From an uncultured Methanobrevibacter sp. (GTDB taxonomy: Archaea > Methanobacteriota > Methanobacteria > Methanobacteriales > Methanobacteriaceae), in contig NZ_OMWA01000016.1 of the NCBI RefSeq assembly GCF_900314615.1, forward strand, positions 1 through 47,306: 47,306 bases of DNA, in the 5' to 3' direction. Shown piece after piece: positions 32,812-44,400 of the stretch (within the stretch, counting starts at the first letter, position 1; each line of letters opens with the position of its first letter). The notes under the pieces were generated by a model. It searched no databases, was not told where the DNA came from, and was given only the letters and a program-made list of their open reading frames with translations. A program made the translations under genes and the position numbers.

Positions 32812-33675
32812 ATGGTTAAAAAAACACTAACATTAATGATTAACAGTACATTCTATGATATGGTAGCTGAGTACAGCTGTTTTATTAATGAAGTGCTGCC
32901 AAAACTCCAGGAAGAATGTCTGAAACATGATATTGAGATTAATTATCGTGATGTTGCTTTTTCAGTTCCAAGAAAAGAAGCTGATAAGGGAATTGTGCTT
33001 CAGGATTTCAGATTCATTGATTATGACAGGACATTTTTCATATGCTTCAGGGCTCAAAAACTTGGATGGAGACCTAACCACATGAATATTGACGGTCTTA
33101 CAATCGATGAGTATCCTGAACTTGTTGGATATATAGGAAATGTTTCTATTACGGAACTAGCAATCATGCATGCGCTGGTGCCCTTTGACAGATATGTGGA
33201 TGGTGTCAAATGCGATTTGCAACCGGTCAAGCATTCTCTTTTTTATTTCCGGAATCATGGATATGAAAATGATTTGGATGATTCAATTAAGCCATATTAT
33301 CTTAATAAAACCAACGGCGAGCTCAAATCAATACAGGATATAGAAGTTGCCAAGTCAAAAGATCTGATTAACGAAATCAAGCATGCCTTTGATGATAATC
33401 CTGATAATCATGCCCGTATTTTTATAAGAAACTATGATGCAGTATGGGATAAAAATCTCGACGGCTTTGAAATGTTTATGGATTATGTTGGCAAATACTC
33501 CGAAATTGCAGAAAATCCCCTGGATGATTTTGTAGACATTCACAGGGAATATCTTTGCACAGATGAAAAAGGAGCATTATCACAACTTTCTCATGAAGGA
33601 AGACCTCTTGGCGAAGTGATGTATGAAGATATTCTGAATGAACTTAAACTTGAGTTTCCTGAAAATTTTAAATAA
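32812..33675 (+). CDS. DUF4062-like protein, paralogue 1
   Basis: 287 residues from ATG 32812. This start gives the same 17 residues before the motif STFYDM as in the downstream paralogue; an in-frame GTG at 32803 sits at the predicted transcript start (TATA 32772-32780). The N-terminus (LTLMINSTFYDMVAEYSCFI, LPKLQEECLKHDIEINYRDV) matches the DUF4062 pattern (STFxDM...FPxL...C), usually found fused to NTPase or effector modules. Residues about 60-140 continue with RTFFICFRAQKLGWRP, IDEYPELVGY and VSITELAIMHAL, all conserved in the paralogue. No NTPase motif is visible. Function unknown; a sensor or adaptor role is inference. Confidence 0.7.
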   Translation: MVKKTLTLMINSTFYDMVAEYSCFINEVLPKLQEECLKHDIEINYRDVAFSVPRKEADKGIVLQDFRFIDYDRTFFICFRAQKLGWRPNHMNIDGLTIDEYPELVGYIGNVSITELAIMHALVPFDRYVDGVKCDLQPVKHSLFYFRNHGYENDLDDSIKPYYLNKTNGELKSIQDIEVAKSKDLINEIKHAFDDNPDNHARIFIRNYDAVWDKNLDGFEMFMDYVGKYSEIAENPLDDFVDIHREYLCTDEKGALSQLSHEGRPLGEVMYEDILNELKLEFPENFK

Positions 33676-33972
33676 TTTAATTTATATTAAATTTATTCAT
33701 TTTTTTTTAATATTTTAAAATTTTTTTATGTGATTTGGATATTTTTAGATTCGATTTTAAATAAAGCACTTTTTAAACCCAATTAATTATTTTTGAGTAA
33801 AATATATTAGTCATTTGAATATATTTTTCGGATTTATTTTTTTCATTGTTTACATTTACTTAATTTTATTTTTTTAGTTTTGGAATAATTCATTTTTTTC
33901 ATTAATATTTTGAACATTTTTAAAACTATTTATACTAATAAATTCTAAAATATTATTAAGAGGATTTTATTT
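33676..33972 (+). promoter_or_regulatory. AT-rich spacer with promoter of the second DUF4062-like gene
   Basis: No gene seen. The last 50 bases carry AAACTATTTATACTAATA (TATA-like at about 33927-33935) and GAGG shortly before ATG 33973, so the second paralogue has its own promoter. Confidence 0.4.
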
Positions 33973-34833
33973 ATGGCGACTCAACATGTTACATTGATGA
34001 TTACCAGTACATTTTATGATATGTTCGGTGAATATTACTACTTCTTAAAGGAGGTTTTCCCATATCTTAAAGAATACTGTGCCAAGCACGACATTATTCT
34101 TTACTATAGGGACGTTGCATTTTCTCTTCTAAACGACTACACCGACAAAAGCATTATTCTAGATGACTTCAGGTCAATTGATTTTGACAGGACATTTTTC
34201 ATCTGTTTTAGAGGACATAAGCTCGGATGGAAACCTGACTATAAAAATGTCAACGGACTTACCATAGATGAATATCCTGAACTTGTAAAATTTGTAGGAA
34301 ACGTATCAATTACTGAGCTTTCAATCATGCATGCTCTGATTCCATTCGATAAATTTGAAGATAATGAATTTCAGGATTTAAAACCTGTCAAACACTCTAT
34401 GTTTTATTTCAGAGATTCTGCATTTCTTGATGATTTATCCAAAACCCAGAAGATGTTTTACACCAACATGGGTGACGATGACAATAGGGAGGTTTATGAT
34501 ATGGAAATCGCTAAGGCCAAGGATTTGGTTCATGAAGTCAAAAGACAGCATGACAAGCAGGACAAATCAGACATCAAGATAAGATATTATGAAGGATCAT
34601 GGAACAGGGCTCTTGACGGTCATGAAATCTTTCTCAAATATGCTGAAGAGTACTCCCGTATCACAGGCATGAATCTGGAATGCTTTATCAAAACCCATGA
34701 AAAGAACATGTGCTATGACTATAACGGATGTCTGGATAATTTCGAATATGAAGGCGAACCTTTAAAGGAAATCATTATAAGCGACATTATTGACGGGCTA
34801 AAGGCAGAGTTTCCGGAAAATTTTAAGGATTAG
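33973..34833 (+). CDS. DUF4062-like protein, paralogue 2
   Basis: 286 residues, closely similar to the upstream gene over the whole length: VTLMITSTFYDMFGEYYYFL, RTFFICFRGHKLGWKP, LTIDEYPELVKFVGNVSITE, LKPVKHSMFYFR, and a C-terminal LKAEFPENFKD. The strongest conservation is in the first 140 residues; the middle (about 140-200) differs more. This suggests a shared core with diverged recognition surfaces. It has its own promoter. Neither paralogue has a membrane segment or signal peptide. Confidence 0.7.
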   Translation: MATQHVTLMITSTFYDMFGEYYYFLKEVFPYLKEYCAKHDIILYYRDVAFSLLNDYTDKSIILDDFRSIDFDRTFFICFRGHKLGWKPDYKNVNGLTIDEYPELVKFVGNVSITELSIMHALIPFDKFEDNEFQDLKPVKHSMFYFRDSAFLDDLSKTQKMFYTNMGDDDNREVYDMEIAKAKDLVHEVKRQHDKQDKSDIKIRYYEGSWNRALDGHEIFLKYAEEYSRITGMNLECFIKTHEKNMCYDYNGCLDNFEYEGEPLKEIIISDIIDGLKAEFPENFKD

Positions 34834-34902
34834 ACTATTTTTAAAAAAATTTATATACTTTTTTGCCAATACTTTAAACAATCATTTCGCAGAGGTGATA
34901 TG

Positions 34903-35700
34903 ATGAAAAAAGATTGGGAAGATATTAAAGTTTCAAGAAGAACAGGTGATAAGGTTCATTTCGAATCCACATTTCTTCAGAATATATCAGACAGCATAGA
35001 CTATCTAAAGCAGGAAGCTGATATAATACTTCAGGATTTGGATTCCAGTGAACTTAAACAGCAGTTTGACGATATTGATTTGGAGGAATTCAGTGAAGAT
35101 GCTGTAAATCAAATCGATGATGTTGTCTGTGACCTGTCAGAATTTAAGGATGAAGTTGTAAATTCCCGTGAGGATCTTGAATTTTTAAAGGATTCATCCA
35201 GAAATGCCAAAGTTGCACTGAACAGGGACGCTGATTATGTAAGAAGAGCCAGAAGGAAATTCAAACGTCTGGATTCTATAGACAATCCTGATTATGCTGA
35301 AAAAACAAACTTAAGAATAATCGGATTATGCAATAAGGCTATTGAGGTAAATGATTTGAATCCTGAAGCATATCTCATTAAGGGAAAAGCGCTGATTAAC
35401 ATTGAAAAGTATGATGAAGCTATTGAAGAGTTTGTAAACAGCCTTGCACTGGAAGAAAATCTTGATGCTAAAGTGGCAATAGGTGATGCAAACAGACTTA
35501 ATGAAGACTATGAAGATGCAATAGATATATATGACAGCGTCTTAAATGTTGACGGCCAGTCATTTGATGCATTGAGAGGAAAAGCATTAACCTATTACGA
35601 TATGGAAAAATTCAAAGATGCAGGTGAATTTTTCAAAAAGGCAGATTCCATATATGCTTTGGATGAAAAAGATAAGCAGCTATGGGATAACTGCAACTGA
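34903..35700 (+). CDS. TPR protein with N-terminal helical region
   Basis: 265 residues. GAGGTGAT at 34892-34899 touches the first ATG (34900), so the second ATG at 34903 is the more likely start. Residues 1-120 are acidic and helical (DSIDYLKQEADIILQDLDSS). Residues about 130-255 hold three TPR units: CNKAIEVNDLNPEAYLIKGK, DEAIEEFVNSLALEENLDAK and DAIDIYDSVLNVDGQSFDAL, ending with KDAGEFFKKADSIYALDE. A cytoplasmic scaffold. It lies 66 bases after the second DUF4062-like gene and may work with that pair. Confidence 0.75.
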   Translation: MKKDWEDIKVSRRTGDKVHFESTFLQNISDSIDYLKQEADIILQDLDSSELKQQFDDIDLEEFSEDAVNQIDDVVCDLSEFKDEVVNSREDLEFLKDSSRNAKVALNRDADYVRRARRKFKRLDSIDNPDYAEKTNLRIIGLCNKAIEVNDLNPEAYLIKGKALINIEKYDEAIEEFVNSLALEENLDAKVAIGDANRLNEDYEDAIDIYDSVLNVDGQSFDALRGKALTYYDMEKFKDAGEFFKKADSIYALDEKDKQLWDNCN

Positions 35701-35709
35701 TTTTTAATA

Positions 35710-35737
35710 GTATAAGGCTGGAAGTCCAACCTTATAC
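35710..35737 (+). terminator. Long hairpin after the TPR gene
   Basis: GTATAAGG (35710-35717) pairs with CCTTATAC (35730-35737), and inside it TGG pairs with CCA around AAGT, with one C/A mismatch. AATTTTTTAG follows. Probably a terminator. The rest of the gap to 36000 is AT-rich, and I see nothing else in it. Confidence 0.5.
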
Positions 35738-36006
35738 GCCAATTTTTTAGATTCATTCACAACTAATTTCAATTCTGCATGATTTTTGTAAAGATTTGAG
35801 GATTAATCTCTACACTAATAGATTGTATATGCTTTTATATATGTTTTTTGTATTAAATAAGCTCAATTATTTTGAATTAAGACAATTTAGATATTTTAAA
35901 TCAATATTGAAAAAGCATTGCAAATTCTGAATAAACCACTAATTTTTTAATTCTTTTTCAAATCAAATCTAAATAAAGTTTAAAAAATTTTCATTTAAAA
36001 GTAACT

Positions 36007-36055
36007 TTTATATATCTTTTTAAATATAGTTATAAATACTTAAATAATTTAAGTA
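36007..36055 (+). promoter_or_regulatory. Promoter and candidate operator of the XRE-cupin gene
   Basis: TTTATATAT at 36007-36015 is the TATA box. TACTTAAA (36037-36044) and TTTAAGTA (36048-36055) form a perfect dyad with a TAA spacer around the expected start of transcription, 24 bases before the ATG at 36079. It is a plausible autoregulatory site for the helix-turn-helix protein it precedes. Confidence 0.5.
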
Positions 36056-36078
36056 ACAATCCAAAATGAGTGAAAAAT

Positions 36079-36651
36079 ATGACAAACGAAGATTTTGCAC
36101 AAAAGATTAAAGACATAAGAGCAAGACAAGACATGACAATCGAAGAGCTATCCGAGAGAAGCGGTGTAAAACTTGAAGTTCTCCAGGCTATGGAAAACGG
36201 TGAAGTAATTCCTTCACTTACTCCATTAACCAAAATGGCAAGAGCTTTAGGAGTCCGTCTCGGAACATTTCTCGATGACACACCTGAACTCGGACCTGTT
36301 GTAACCCGAGGAGGTAAAACCGAAAATTCACTTTACTTTTCAGGACGTGAAGACGTTACAAATGCAACCAATCTTGAATTCCACTCCTTAGGAGCAGGTA
36401 AAATAGACAGAAACATAGATCCTTTCATCATTGACATTGATTTTGAAGAAGGGGATAAGGAACTTTCATCCCACGAAGGCGAAGAGTTCATCTATGTACT
36501 TGAAGGAGAAATTGAATTAATCTATGGAAAAGACACATTCACAATAGGCAAAGGAGACACAATCTTTTACGACTCAGTAGTGCCACACCACCTTCACGCA
36601 AGCGGAAACGACAAGGCTAAAATCTTAGCGGTACTCTACACTCCATACTAA
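36079..36651 (+). CDS. XRE-type helix-turn-helix regulator with cupin sensor domain
   Basis: 190 residues from ATG 36079; the GTG at 36070 is in frame but less likely. Residues about 5-65 are an XRE helix-turn-helix (IKDIRARQDMTIEELSERSG, LTPLTKMARALGV). Residues about 110-188 are a cupin_2 barrel (SSHEGEEFIYVLEGEIELIY, GDTIFYDSVVPHHLHA) with the His/Glu metal-binding pattern. Such HTH-cupin proteins sense a small molecule. The next gene on the same strand encodes an acyl-CoA synthetase, a common pairing in methanogens, so it probably regulates that gene in response to an acyl compound. Confidence 0.88.
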   Translation: MTNEDFAQKIKDIRARQDMTIEELSERSGVKLEVLQAMENGEVIPSLTPLTKMARALGVRLGTFLDDTPELGPVVTRGGKTENSLYFSGREDVTNATNLEFHSLGAGKIDRNIDPFIIDIDFEEGDKELSSHEGEEFIYVLEGEIELIYGKDTFTIGKGDTIFYDSVVPHHLHASGNDKAKILAVLYTPY

Positions 36652-36812
36652 AACAATTAACGAGAGGCTTGATGATATGTTTAAATTAGAATTAAAATAC
36701 GACCTAGTTGGAAAAATGCATTTATTTACTCATGAGTTGGGATTGTTGCTGTTGCGTTTAAACATATTGGGCCAAAATCTACAAACAACAAACATTAACG
36801 GAGGAGTATAAA

Positions 36813-38477
36813 ATGAGTGAACTATTTACAGAACTGCCACTGGGAAAATTTTTCGAAACAATGGTTGAAAAACAGCCGGACCATGAATTTATCGTATATC
36901 CGGACAGAAACTTAAGATTTACATACAAGGAATTTGATGAAAGAATAGACAATCTGGCAAAAGGAATGCTGGCTATCGGAATTAAAAAAGGAGACCACGT
37001 TGGAATTTGGGCTAAAAACGTTCCTGAATGGTTGACCTATATGTTTGCAACTGCAAAAATAGGTGCAACAATCGTTACAGTAAACACAGCATACCAGTCA
37101 CACGAACTTGAATATGTGCTGAAACAGTCTGATATGAAAGCTCTGGCTATGACAGACGGATTCAGGGATACAAGCTATTTTGATATAATTAACGAACTTG
37201 TACCTGAACTTAAAAGCTGCGCAAGAGGTCATTTAATTGCTGAGAAATTCCCTCATCTCAAATTCATTTTCCATGTCGGACAGGAAAAACACCGTGGAAT
37301 GTACAATACAAATGAGCTTATCTTACTCGGTATGAACTATGACGATGACGAATACCAGAAAGTAAAGGATGCAGTAACTCAGCATGACGTAATCAACATG
37401 CAGTATACTTCCGGTACAGAAGGATTCCCTAAAGGCGTAATGCTTACAAGCCGTAACATCGTAAACGACGGTTATTACATTGGAGAAAACATGAACTACA
37501 CAGAAAAGGACAGGTTATTACTGCAGGTGCCTCTTTTCCACTGTTTCGGTACAGTTTTAGGAGTAATGGCAGTAATCACTCACGGTTCAACCATGGTTGT
37601 TTTAGAGGAATATGATCCTCTTTTAGCTATCTCTTCAATCCAGAAGGAAAAATGTACTTCAATCTACGGTGTTCCTACAATGTTTATCGGAATGATGAAC
37701 CATCCTATGTTTGACATGTTTGACATGAGCTCACTGAGAACAGGAATCATGGCAGGTTCCACATGCCCTGTTGAAACCATGAAGGATGCAATCGAAAAGA
37801 TGAACATGAAAGAGATTACCAGTGTATACGGCCTTACAGAAGCTGCTCCTGGTTTTACACAGACCAATGCTGCAGATTCATTCGAGAAAAAAATCAATAC
37901 TGTCGGACGCAAGTTCCCGAATATTGAAGTCAAGATTGTAGATCCTGAAACCGGTGAGGAACTGGGTCCGGGCGAAACCGGTGAGATAATGTGCAGGGGT
38001 TTCAACGTAATGAAAGGATACTACAACATGCCTGAAAAGACTGCTGAGACAATCGAGCCTGACGGATGGCTTCACTCAGGAGACCTTGCAACAGTTGACG
38101 AAGAAGGATACTATTCCATTGTAGGACGTATCAAGGACATGATCATCAGAGGAGGAGAAAACATCTATCCTCGTGAAATCGAAGAGTTCCTCTTTACTCA
38201 CGATTGTGTTCAGGACGTTCAGGTTGCAGGAATTCCTGATGAAAAATATGGGGAAATCGTCGGTGCATTCATCATTAAGGAAGATGGCTTTGACGACGTT
38301 ACAGAAGCGGACATCCGTGATTTCTGTATAGGTTCCATTGCAAGATATAAAGTTCCTAAATACGTGTTCTTTGTAGATGAGTTCCCTCTTACTACAAGCG
38401 GTAAAATCCAAAAGTACAAGCTTGGAGATTTAGGTCTGGAACTTCTTGAAAAACGTCGTGAAAATGGAGAGTTATAG
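36813..38477 (+). CDS. Acyl-CoA synthetase (AMP-forming)
   Basis: 554 residues, with GGAGG before ATG 36813. ANL-superfamily motifs: P-loop YTSGTEGFPKGVM (usually YTSGTTGxPKG; here Thr is Glu), SVYGLTEAAPGF, GWLHSGDLATVDEEGYYSIV, GRIKDMIIRGGENIYPREIE, and the C-terminal catalytic Lys in TTSGKIQKYKLG. It activates a carboxylic acid to acyl-AMP and then acyl-CoA; the layout fits FadD-like short- to medium-chain enzymes, with the acid unknown. It follows the HTH-cupin regulator by 161 bases that hold no further gene. It converges on the NRPS gene, with 11 bases between the stops. A link to NRPS substrate supply is possible but unsupported. Confidence 0.9.
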   Translation: MSELFTELPLGKFFETMVEKQPDHEFIVYPDRNLRFTYKEFDERIDNLAKGMLAIGIKKGDHVGIWAKNVPEWLTYMFATAKIGATIVTVNTAYQSHELEYVLKQSDMKALAMTDGFRDTSYFDIINELVPELKSCARGHLIAEKFPHLKFIFHVGQEKHRGMYNTNELILLGMNYDDDEYQKVKDAVTQHDVINMQYTSGTEGFPKGVMLTSRNIVNDGYYIGENMNYTEKDRLLLQVPLFHCFGTVLGVMAVITHGSTMVVLEEYDPLLAISSIQKEKCTSIYGVPTMFIGMMNHPMFDMFDMSSLRTGIMAGSTCPVETMKDAIEKMNMKEITSVYGLTEAAPGFTQTNAADSFEKKINTVGRKFPNIEVKIVDPETGEELGPGETGEIMCRGFNVMKGYYNMPEKTAETIEPDGWLHSGDLATVDEEGYYSIVGRIKDMIIRGGENIYPREIEEFLFTHDCVQDVQVAGIPDEKYGEIVGAFIIKEDGFDDVTEADIRDFCIGSIARYKVPKYVFFVDEFPLTTSGKIQKYKLGDLGLELLEKRRENGEL

Positions 38478-38488
38478 CTCTTCATCTT

Positions 38489-41400
38489 TTAACTTTTTTT
38501 TAGTTTACTTAAATCAGATGACATATCTGCATTGATAATATCCGATAAAATTGACATGTAAATATTTTTGAAATCGTTAATCATTTTATCAGAATATTTT
38601 TTTGAATTTATAATAAGTAATTTATAATCGTCACCGTTCTGGGTAACCTGAACAAATAAATCTGCTAGAAAATCATTATAAGAGCCGAAAACATAATCCA
38701 TAATTTCTGAAGAGCTGATTTCTTCTATATCTTCGATTTCCTCAGATATCCAGTTAGGTAAAAACTGAAACATGATTTTAATCTGGATATCATATTTCTG
38801 ATAAAGCATTAAAAGCGGATAATAGCTGTATTTCATTGATCCGTAAATGATATCTGAAACATTTTCCATAAATGAGCCTACGCTTTGGTCACTGCAGTCA
38901 ACTAACAACGGCATTACATTGGATGTCATATCAATGAAATTTTCACTAAACCTGTCACGTCCGTTTTCAACCATAATGAATGAAACTTTATAGTTTTCAA
39001 CGACTTTCGATAGGGCATATGAAAAAACGCTGGTGAATAATATATTTTCACTGACTTCAGCATTATTTAAAAATGATTTTAATGCATTTTTATCAAATTC
39101 CATATCATATTCGGATATTGCATATCCTTTTGAGGAATTGTCTTGCGGTAAATGTCCTGCTTTGCCAACATCTCCAAGCATTGATTCGTAAAACTCTTTT
39201 GCTTCATCAAATTTCTCAGTTTTTCTTATTTGATGTGTAAAAGCAGACACTCTTAAAAATGTATCATCCAAATCAACGCTGCCTCCATCAAGAAGAGTCC
39301 AGAAATTGTTTTTAAATACATTTTGGGATGTAGCATCGAATATAATATGATGAATCATGTAAAATAAATAATATGAATCATCAGATTCCATAATCATGAA
39401 TTTTGACAAACTTGAATCAAAATTCAAACTCTCAGATAGGAAATCTATCAGAATATCTCTATCAAAGTTTGAGTGAATTGAAATTGGAGGTTTAGGTCCT
39501 TTTATTAAATATGGGTATTCTCCTTTAAAAAATCTTATTGAAATTTTAAGCATATTGTAAAGGCCGTCCAGATTCCTCAATCCGAAAGATTTGATAAGCT
39601 TTGTGATTTCATTAATTCCTACTTTTTTAGCTATTCTAAGCAGATCTTCTAAAGCCTGGCGAGTACTTACGCTGTTTTTTTTATCTACTTCATATTCATC
39701 GCTTAAAATCATGCTTAAAATAGGATGAGCATATAATAATCTGTCCAATGCGTCAACTATATCCTCAAGAGAATAGCTTTTCGCAATCTTTATGTAATTT
39801 GAAATCTGGTAAGCATCAACTTTATTAAATAAGGTCACGTCTGCAAATACGTTAATTTGAGATGCATTCAAAGGACATCCGCTTTCCAAAGAGTAGATAT
39901 CCAAATCAAAAGAAATATCATCCATATTTTTGGCAATTGCTTCGGGAGTGCGTAATTTTAAAATATCTGCTGTAACGACGTCATTTGATTCAATATATTG
40001 TATTAATTTAACAGCAGTAAGGGAATCTCCTCCCAATTGGATAAAATCATCATATATGCTGATTTTATCAAAATCAAATACTTTTTCAAAAGCCCTGACT
40101 ATTTCTTTTTCTTTTTTGTTTCTTGGGCCAACGTAATCCTTACGTAAACTGTCCAAATCAACTTCCGGCAGTCTGCGCTTATCAACTTTCCCATTAACAT
40201 TTAATGGAATAGATTCTAATCTCACAACATAAGATGGAATCATATACTCCGGTTTAAGTTCATTCACATAATCACAAATGATATCCCTAATATTACCACA
40301 AAACTCTTGATTGGATAAAACGACATATGCCACTAATTCTTTATTCCCATCATTATTAACAGTTTGAACAGTGACATCAGATATAATATCCATGTTTCTT
40401 ATTACTGATTCCACTTCCAATAATTCAACACGATTCCCCCTAATTTTAACCTGACTATCACGACGACCAACAATACCATAAGTTCCATCAGGCAGAACCC
40501 TTGCAACATCCCCTGTGCAATATAATTCACAATATTCAGAATTACTTTCAAAAGGATTATTCATAAATGATTTAACAGTTTCTTCATCCCTATTCAAGTA
40601 ACCCTTAGCAAGTTGACTTCCAGATAAATATAACTCCCCTACTGCACCTATAGGCACTCGCCTAAATTCACTATCCAAAACGTATGCTTTTGTATTAGCA
40701 TGCACATGCCCCACACTACTTGAATCAATTTTATCAATTGTTGTAGCACTAATTACATATACACAAGCCTCAGTAGGCCCATATGCATCAACAATACGAT
40801 AATGTCTAAATACATCAATGTCACCTAATTTTTCACCACCTGCAACTAGCACCTTAAGCGAAGTTTCCTCAATTTGATTTATAAACAATTTGGCTATTTG
40901 TGTAGTGATATATGTATGAGTAACACCATATTCTATGAAATGATTATTTAATTCCCTTATATTTAATCTTACATCCTCAGGAATAACATCTAAACAAGCT
41001 CCCGAATAAATTACTGAAAACATTGCTGCCATTGCTACATCAAAACCAATAGATGCAAATAAACCATAAACATCATCTGATAAAATTTCTAAATCATGAA
41101 CATGAAAATCAATGAAATTAATTATAGATTTTCTAGTGATTTTTACTCCTTTAGGGAGGCCAGTGCTACCGCTAGTGTATAAAATACAAGCTAAATCACC
41201 ATAATTATTATTTAAGCTATTTAACTGTTTAATTTCACCATTAACAATATCAGAAATATTCAAAATTAAACAATTCTCAGCCAAATTTAGAGCCCGATTA
41301 TAAGTCCCATCACTAACAATAATAACTTTGGATTTTGTATCATTTATCATGAACTCTATGCGCTCATCAGGCAACTTATCATCCAGAGGGACATAAACAC

Positions 41401-44400
41401 CACCCATTGACAGAATACCTAAAATAGAGAACATATATAGTTCACTACGTTCAACCATGAATGAAACGCAGTCATTTGAAGTTACTCCTAACTCAATTAA
41501 CCTCTCAGCCAGCTTATATGCAATAAATGCACTTTCAGCGTAAGTATATGAAACATCCTTGAATGAAACAAGAGTTTTGTCAGGATACTTTGCCAGATTA
41601 TCATTAAATGCATCCAAAACGTCACTGTATTCTAAATTATGTTCTGTTAGATTATAACTGTCCAAAATATTTAAATCAGATTCGGATGTGTAATTGATAT
41701 CGGATAAATTATCTTTATCCAAAATCTGAATCAGAATTTCTTTAAATGAATTTAAAAATCTGGTAACTGTATCATCAGAGTATTTATCACAGGACTGAAC
41801 AGATACCACATAACCGTCAGCCAGATCATTGACAATGCATAAGAAATCAGAAACCAGGCCGATATCTGAATCTTTAATGACCAGTTCATCTCCAATGTCT
41901 ATATCATTTAAATCCGCATTATATTCAAATGAAACATTTTTATTCAGATTAAATTCATGAGCAAGTAAACGGAACGGATAAACACTGTATTTCATAGCAT
42001 CCAGTATCAACCCGGAAACATAAGAGAGATATTCGCCGACAGACCTGCTTTTACAGTCAATAATTACTGGAATTGTGCGAACATACATGCCCAGTGCATC
42101 CTGAGTGTAATCTTTATGGCGGCCATGCTCAGTAAAAGTATAATAAACCTTTTCACTGCCGGTAAAACGGGAGTAGGTGTAGGCAAATACTGCATTAAAT
42201 AAATTGCTTACAGTAATACCGTATTCACGGCAAAATGCTTCCACGTTATCACGAATGTCTCTTATAGGAAGCTGGATATGATTATTGCTTCCGTCAACAT
42301 CATTCATTAATTCACTTACATCATCTGCATCACAAAGATTGCCCCTATAAAATTCATGAGCTTCATCGTAACTGAAATCAAATTTAAAATCAAAGGAATC
42401 ACGGCTTGCATGAACAAAGCCTAAATCCACTTCATCATCCAATTCACCATTTAAAGCTAATGTCAATTCTTTATTGATAATTGTGCGGCTTGTAGCATCA
42501 CAGATAATATGATGCATATCATAAAATACGAATCTGGAATCATTATCTTCAATAATATAAAAACGGGCCAGAGATTCATTTAAATCAAATGACTTAATCA
42601 GTTCTGAATAATCGCCGGATTTCACTACATCTACTGAAGGATAACTGTCACAATACAGTAATGGAACTTCCCCATCAACAACACGGCTCAATAAAACAGG
42701 ATGTTTATCAGTTAACTTATGGATGGCGTTTTTAATTTCATCAATAGAATGCTTTCCACATTCCAATATTCCCGCAGCAGAATACGCTGTGCCTATTTCA
42801 TTAACTTTTTCATCTAAATAAATACCTAGCTGAGGTTCAGACAAGGCACAAACAATGGCATCTGATTCATAAGTACCGATAAACCTTAATTCATATTTAA
42901 TATTGTCAACAAATTCCTCAAATTTGTCTGATAGATATGTGCCGTCAGCATAATCTCCGCCAACTGTGTAAGAATCACCGTCACGGGAAACATTTAGGCT
43001 AATGCCATAAGAATCAGAGTCCAAATCAACTGTCTGTAATTCATCAGAGGAATCTTCTGTTTTATTTACTGATACAAATAACTCATTTTCATATGAAAAC
43101 TCTGTGCTTAAGAAATTGAATGTAACCGGACAGTGTTTATATTCCAGTTCTTCAGTAGTGTAAATTAAAGATCCGTAATTCAAACCTAAATGCTTAACAT
43201 CATTTAATGCATTTTTTATGCTGTAAACATCACTCATTAATGAAATGGTGTCATATTCATTATTTACATCAACAAGAACAGGGAACTGACTGGTAAACCA
43301 GCCGACGGTTCCGCCAACCTCTGCCAGACTTTCATCACGACCATATGACTCACGGTTAAATATAATGTCTTCTCTGTAGGTCTTTTTATAAGCTCTGGAT
43401 ATAGCTAAAGCCAGATATTCCTCTTCTTTCAGCATCAGCTGGTTGTCAATATTAAATAAAGCATCAGCATTGAAATAAAATCCTTTGGATTTGCCTTTAA
43501 TGAGTGTGTCATCCAGTAATCCGTTAATTTTAGCCCAGTGCTGTTTTTCATCTTCAGAAATATCTTCAATTAAATCTTTAACATTTTCAACCCAGTTTTT
43601 ATAAGGATATGGTCTTAAAAGATTGATTTCACCATCTTTTTTAATTTGATTATAGATATAGGTCAAATCATCAATTAATATGCTCCAGCTAACGCCGTCA
43701 ACAATCAGATGATGAATAACAATAACAATATAATCTTCACTATCACAGTGAACCAGAGAGAATTTAATCAGCTGATTTTCAATGTCAAGGGACATTTCAG
43801 ATTCTTTAATGATTTTTTCAATACCTTTATCCAAACTGGCTGTTGAATATTCCTTAATTTGACAGACACTTGTATTTAAAGGCAGAATCTCCTGCACAAC
43901 ACTGTCATTTCTGTATTTATATGTTGCTCTTAACATGTCATGAATATTTGTTAATTCATCAAAAGCCCTTTGTAAAATTTTCAAATCCAGTGCAGTCTTG
44001 GATTTAAGAATGAATTTCTGTGAAAAATCATTGGTGTTAAGCTGATCAAAGAAATATGATTGAACAGGTAATAAATCAACTTCTCCCTCAGTTGCTGCGT
44101 AAGATTTTTTAGTTATTTTTTCCACATTTTTTGCAATAATGTATGGAGTTTTATAATTCAGTATATCTGTAGCACGACAAGAAATACTTTCTTTTTCAAG
44201 CAATGTAATAAGACGAATTGCCGTAATAGAATCTCCACCTAAACGGACAAAGTCATCATTTAATCCAATGCCTTTTTGATTAAACACTACCTCAAATGCA
44301 TTGACAATTTTCTTTTCGATTTCTGTTGATGGAGGAACATACTCCTCACCCAGTGAAGAAACATCCACTTCAGGCAGTGCACGGCGGTCAACCTTGCCGT

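Noticed and set aside
36652..36812. A possible small gene between the regulator and the acyl-CoA synthetase
   Set aside because: Frames from the candidate ATGs stop after a few codons. It is most likely leader and promoter sequence.
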